Below, piece by piece: positions 24,301 to 25,039 of a stretch of DNA of 25,039 bases. How positions within the stretch are numbered: position 1 is the first letter of the stretch; each line of letters begins with the position of its first letter. A program made the position numbers and the translations under genes. The notes beneath the pieces are model-generated. The model saw only the letters and a list, made by a program, of their open reading frames with translations. It did not search any database and was not told where the DNA came from. Source of the DNA: Acetobacteraceae bacterium (GTDB lineage: Bacteria > Pseudomonadota > Alphaproteobacteria > Acetobacterales > Acetobacteraceae); NCBI GenBank assembly GCA_947476855.1, contig CANJSR010000013.1, positions 1-25,039 of the forward strand, in the 5' to 3' direction.

Positions 24301-25039
24301 GCCACCCGTATATGACGAACCCGCCGGTGCCGGCGGCGACCGCGGCCAGATCGGGCGTGGCGGCCAGGCCGCCGGACTTGCCGAACACCACATAGGTTTC
24401 GCCGGCCCGGGGATTATTGTTGTCCTGGGCACTGGCGCCGGGTGCGCCGATCAGGACATCCCCGAACCCATCGCCATTCACATCGCCGGCGGAGGCAACC
24501 GACCAGCCGGATGTGTCGTTCTTGTCCAACCCGTGAATGACCGAGAGCCGGTCCTGGGCATAAGCAAGATACACCGGCGTCAGGACCCAGGTGACCGCCG
24601 AGGCGACCTCCAGCCTGGCCTGGCCGAACGTGTATGTCGTGTAGTCGCCGATCGTGGCGCCGAGCTGCCAGGCCTCCGCTGAGCGCACGATCGTATCGCC
24701 GGCATTGCCGTCCACGCGCAGGGTGTTGGTGCTGTCGGAAAGATTCAGCACCTCGCGTGCGGTCATCTTCAGGGCGTTGTTGCCGGTGCCGGTCAGGTCA
24801 ATGCGCTCAATCCCGCGCAGCCGGCTGTCAGCGATAGCGGACAGGTCGAGCGTGAGGCCCGCCCCGTCCAGCGCCAGCGTATCGGTCCCGCCGCCGCCAT
24901 CGACACGCTGGAACATGGTGTCGGCGACGCGGAGCACGTCGTCTCCCGCGCCGCCGATCAGGACATCTTCGCCGCCCCGCCCGACCAGGATGTCATTGCC
25001 CCGCCCGCCCACCATGTCGTCGGCGATCGGACGGCCGGT
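20744..25039 (-). CDS. RTX / FG-GAP (integrin-alpha-like) / Ig-like repeat protein; 5' end outside window
   Basis: The frame is open through the window edge (TGRPIADDMVGG), so the start is missing; numbering below is from the Met at 25015. Residues 1-30 are RTX nonapeptides (GGRGNDILVG, GGAGDDVLRV). Residues 38-142 are a VDGGGGTDTLALDG...RIDLTGTG module, repeated at 724-827. Residues ~152-660 hold seven FG-GAP repeats with the calcium motif DxNGDGxxD, enough for one seven-bladed propeller as in integrin alpha chains. Residues ~830-1211 are four Ig-like repeats ending in AGNV/AGNIG-type turns. Residues 1212-1423 are RTX repeats and an export module (RDRITDFSTLAGDRI, QAFTFIG, SHSLSVTHFNL). I see no cysteine. 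It is most likely a type I secreted, calcium-stabilised adhesin, in an operon with the giant gene downstream. Confidence 0.93.
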   Translation of the reverse strand, partial: TGRPIADDMVGGRGNDILVGRGGEDVLIGGAGDDVLRVADTMFQRVDGGGGTDTLALDGAGLTLDLSAIADSRLRGIERIDLTGTGNNALKMTAREVLNLSDSTNTLRVDGNAGDTIVRSAEAWQLGATIGDYTTYTFGQARLEVASAVTWVLTPVYLAYAQDRLSVIHGLDKNDTSGWSVASAGDVNGDGFGDVLIGAPGASAQDNNNPRAGETYVVFGKSGGLAATPDLAAVAAGTGGFVIYGWQERKSGYSVASAGDFNGDGLDDIVIGENSFRDGSPTVVGTTYVVYGRTGAGPANGIDLQQLASGTSTLGFVIRSASPDDGVGKSVASAGDINGDGFDDLIIGASRHYGGSAYVVFGRTGISGASVDLAAVSAGTGGFVITGADAGDYFGTAVSSAGDINGDGLDDLLIGAPNAEGAAGNGGTPGRSFVIYGRTGGFGPSVDLGAVRSGTGGFVVYGRDGNIQSGTAVAAAGDINGDGFADLIIGGPAGTGPSGNRPFSGESYVVYGSAEGFGAGIDMAAIAAGAGGGGFVIHGQDAGDQSGTAVSGAGDLNGDGFDDIIIGAPTANGVGFAGTTDFKERSGETYVVFGKATSFGTSIDLAAIAAGSGGFVVLGRDRFDNSGQAVAAGDIDGDGFDDLILGAPGASAANNTKASAGETTILYGRSFTDAVTKAGGAGVDTLTGTIAPDVFVGGAGADLLIGNGGVDVLLGGAGDDVIRVSDLTFRRVDGGGGTDTLALDGKNIALDLTMMADSRLRGIERIDLTGTGDNTMFLTPLDGLNLSETGNALRIDGNVGDSVILPASSWTKGATAGGYTTFSKGQAKLQVSTALTLRAITPTMPDLLMASDSGASNRDDITRIATPTFTGSGEAFATVTLYNGATAIGGAKANGGGAWSITTTALAAGTRIITAKAVGTTGNVSLLSDGLAVTIDLTAPAAPGLPNLADESDSGASVTDNITRVTAPTFLGKTEANATVTVVDGTTTIGAGTAAGDGTWSIKTGVLANGTHTITTKVTDVAGNVSAASAVLTVKVDTLAPAAPSIPNLSATTDSGRSNSDNLTQVTTPSFSGTAEALATVTLLDGATVIGTGKANLSGGWSVTVDALAEGTHAIRARATDQAGNIGGLSGSLQVRIDTTPVGAPSILKATPTSISGTATGASTVTLFDAGAKMGVAVVNGAGAWSLPVVLAPGSHTVTGTTADLAGNVGILSAPSKILVGTAGADTLTQAADTGFMVGAAANDIYHVTNSATVVTEVAGGGADTVIASVGYRLPDASAIEFLHAAAGAPGLVLTGNALANTIVGGGGADILAGGRGLDVLTGGGGPDVFLFREIADSNVGGTIRDRITDFSTLAGDRIDLRLIDANVGQVGDQAFTFIGTAAFSGSAGELRQSAVGADTWVQGDVTGDGVGDFSFLLNGSHSLSVTHFNL
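21381..22530 (-). repeat. Four Ig-like repeats
   Basis: About 95-100 residues each: starts near residue 830 (TPTMPDLLMASDSGASNRDD), 932 (APGLPNLADESDSGASVTDN), 1033 (APSIPNLSATTDSGRSNSDN) and a shorter diverged fourth at 1133. Each has a TVTL strand, a GxWS strand, a GTHxIxxxxTD strand and an AGNV turn. Such units form rod-like stalks in BapA-type adhesins. Confidence 0.8.
22535..22948 (-). repeat. RTX plus VDGGGGTDTLALDG module, copy 2
   Basis: Residues 690-827 repeat residues 6-142 almost motif for motif: GGAGDDVIRV, RRVDGGGGTDTLALDG, DSRLRGIERIDLTGTG, LRIDGNVGD, YTTFSKGQAKLQVS. It lies directly after the FG-GAP propeller. Confidence 0.85.
23036..24562 (-). repeat. Seven FG-GAP repeats (predicted seven-bladed beta-propeller)
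   Basis: Seven D-x-[ND]-GDGxxD calcium loops occur: DVNGDGFGD, DFNGDGLDD, DINGDGFDD, DINGDGLDD, DINGDGFAD, DLNGDGFDD and DIDGDGFDD. Each is followed by an [IL]GAP-type strand and a YVVYGR/YVVFGK strand. Repeat 7 is one residue shorter before its loop (AVAAGD versus AVAAAGD). Confidence 0.92.
24590..25000 (-). repeat. RTX plus VDGGGGTDTLALDG module, copy 1
   Basis: Residues 6-142 carry GGAGDDVLRV, QRVDGGGGTDTLALDG, DSRLRGIERIDLTGTG, LRVDGNAGD and YTTYTFGQARLEVAS. The copy lies directly before the propeller, about 2.05 kb from its partner at 22535-22948. Confidence 0.85.

Noticed and set aside
22562..24682. 706-codon plus-strand ORF opposite the FG-GAP gene
   Set aside because: Its composition and periodicity mirror the FG-GAP repeats on the other strand; no independent motif or start signal is visible.

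Overview
The window is GC-rich throughout and carries three very large, low-complexity surface or secreted proteins plus a short zone of gene debris. The calcium-binding RTX nonapeptides, C-terminal type I secretion modules, LEPR-XLL motif and a small serine resolvase remnant point to a Gram-negative proteobacterium. I would guess an alphaproteobacterium, perhaps of the Acetobacteraceae/Rhodospirillales group, but that placement is inference only.

Layout. Positions 1-843 (+) are the 3' end of an RTX protein with a typical C-terminal export module. Positions 844-1711 are a decayed zone holding candidate hairpins, a small zinc-ribbon-like gene broken by a stop and a frameshift, and a serine resolvase remnant with internal deletions. 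Positions 1712-20711 (-) are one giant gene of about 6,330 codons, now split into two reading frames by a single-base shift near 8604-8606. It begins with a basic N-terminus and a variant LEPR-XLL motif, continues through thousands of Ala/Gly/Val-rich beta-strand repeats with inserted modules, and ends in a matrixin-like domain whose zinc motif reads HELGN instead of HELGH. Its stop codon lies exactly at the junction with the resolvase remnant. Positions 20744-25039 (-) are a partial gene immediately upstream of the giant gene (32-nt gap). It encodes RTX repeats, a seven-repeat FG-GAP propeller, four Ig-like repeats and a C-terminal RTX export module.

How they fit together. The two minus-strand genes look co-transcribed and probably make extracellular adhesin-type proteins. 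The plus-strand RTX gene converges on them and has a homologous C-terminal export module. No secretion machinery (ABC exporter, membrane fusion protein, TolC) is present, so the export route is inferred. The most notable points are the resolvase-joined 3' end of the giant gene, the loss of a zinc-ligand histidine in its only enzyme-like domain, the duplicated module bracketing the FG-GAP propeller, and the hierarchical repeat architecture of the giant protein.
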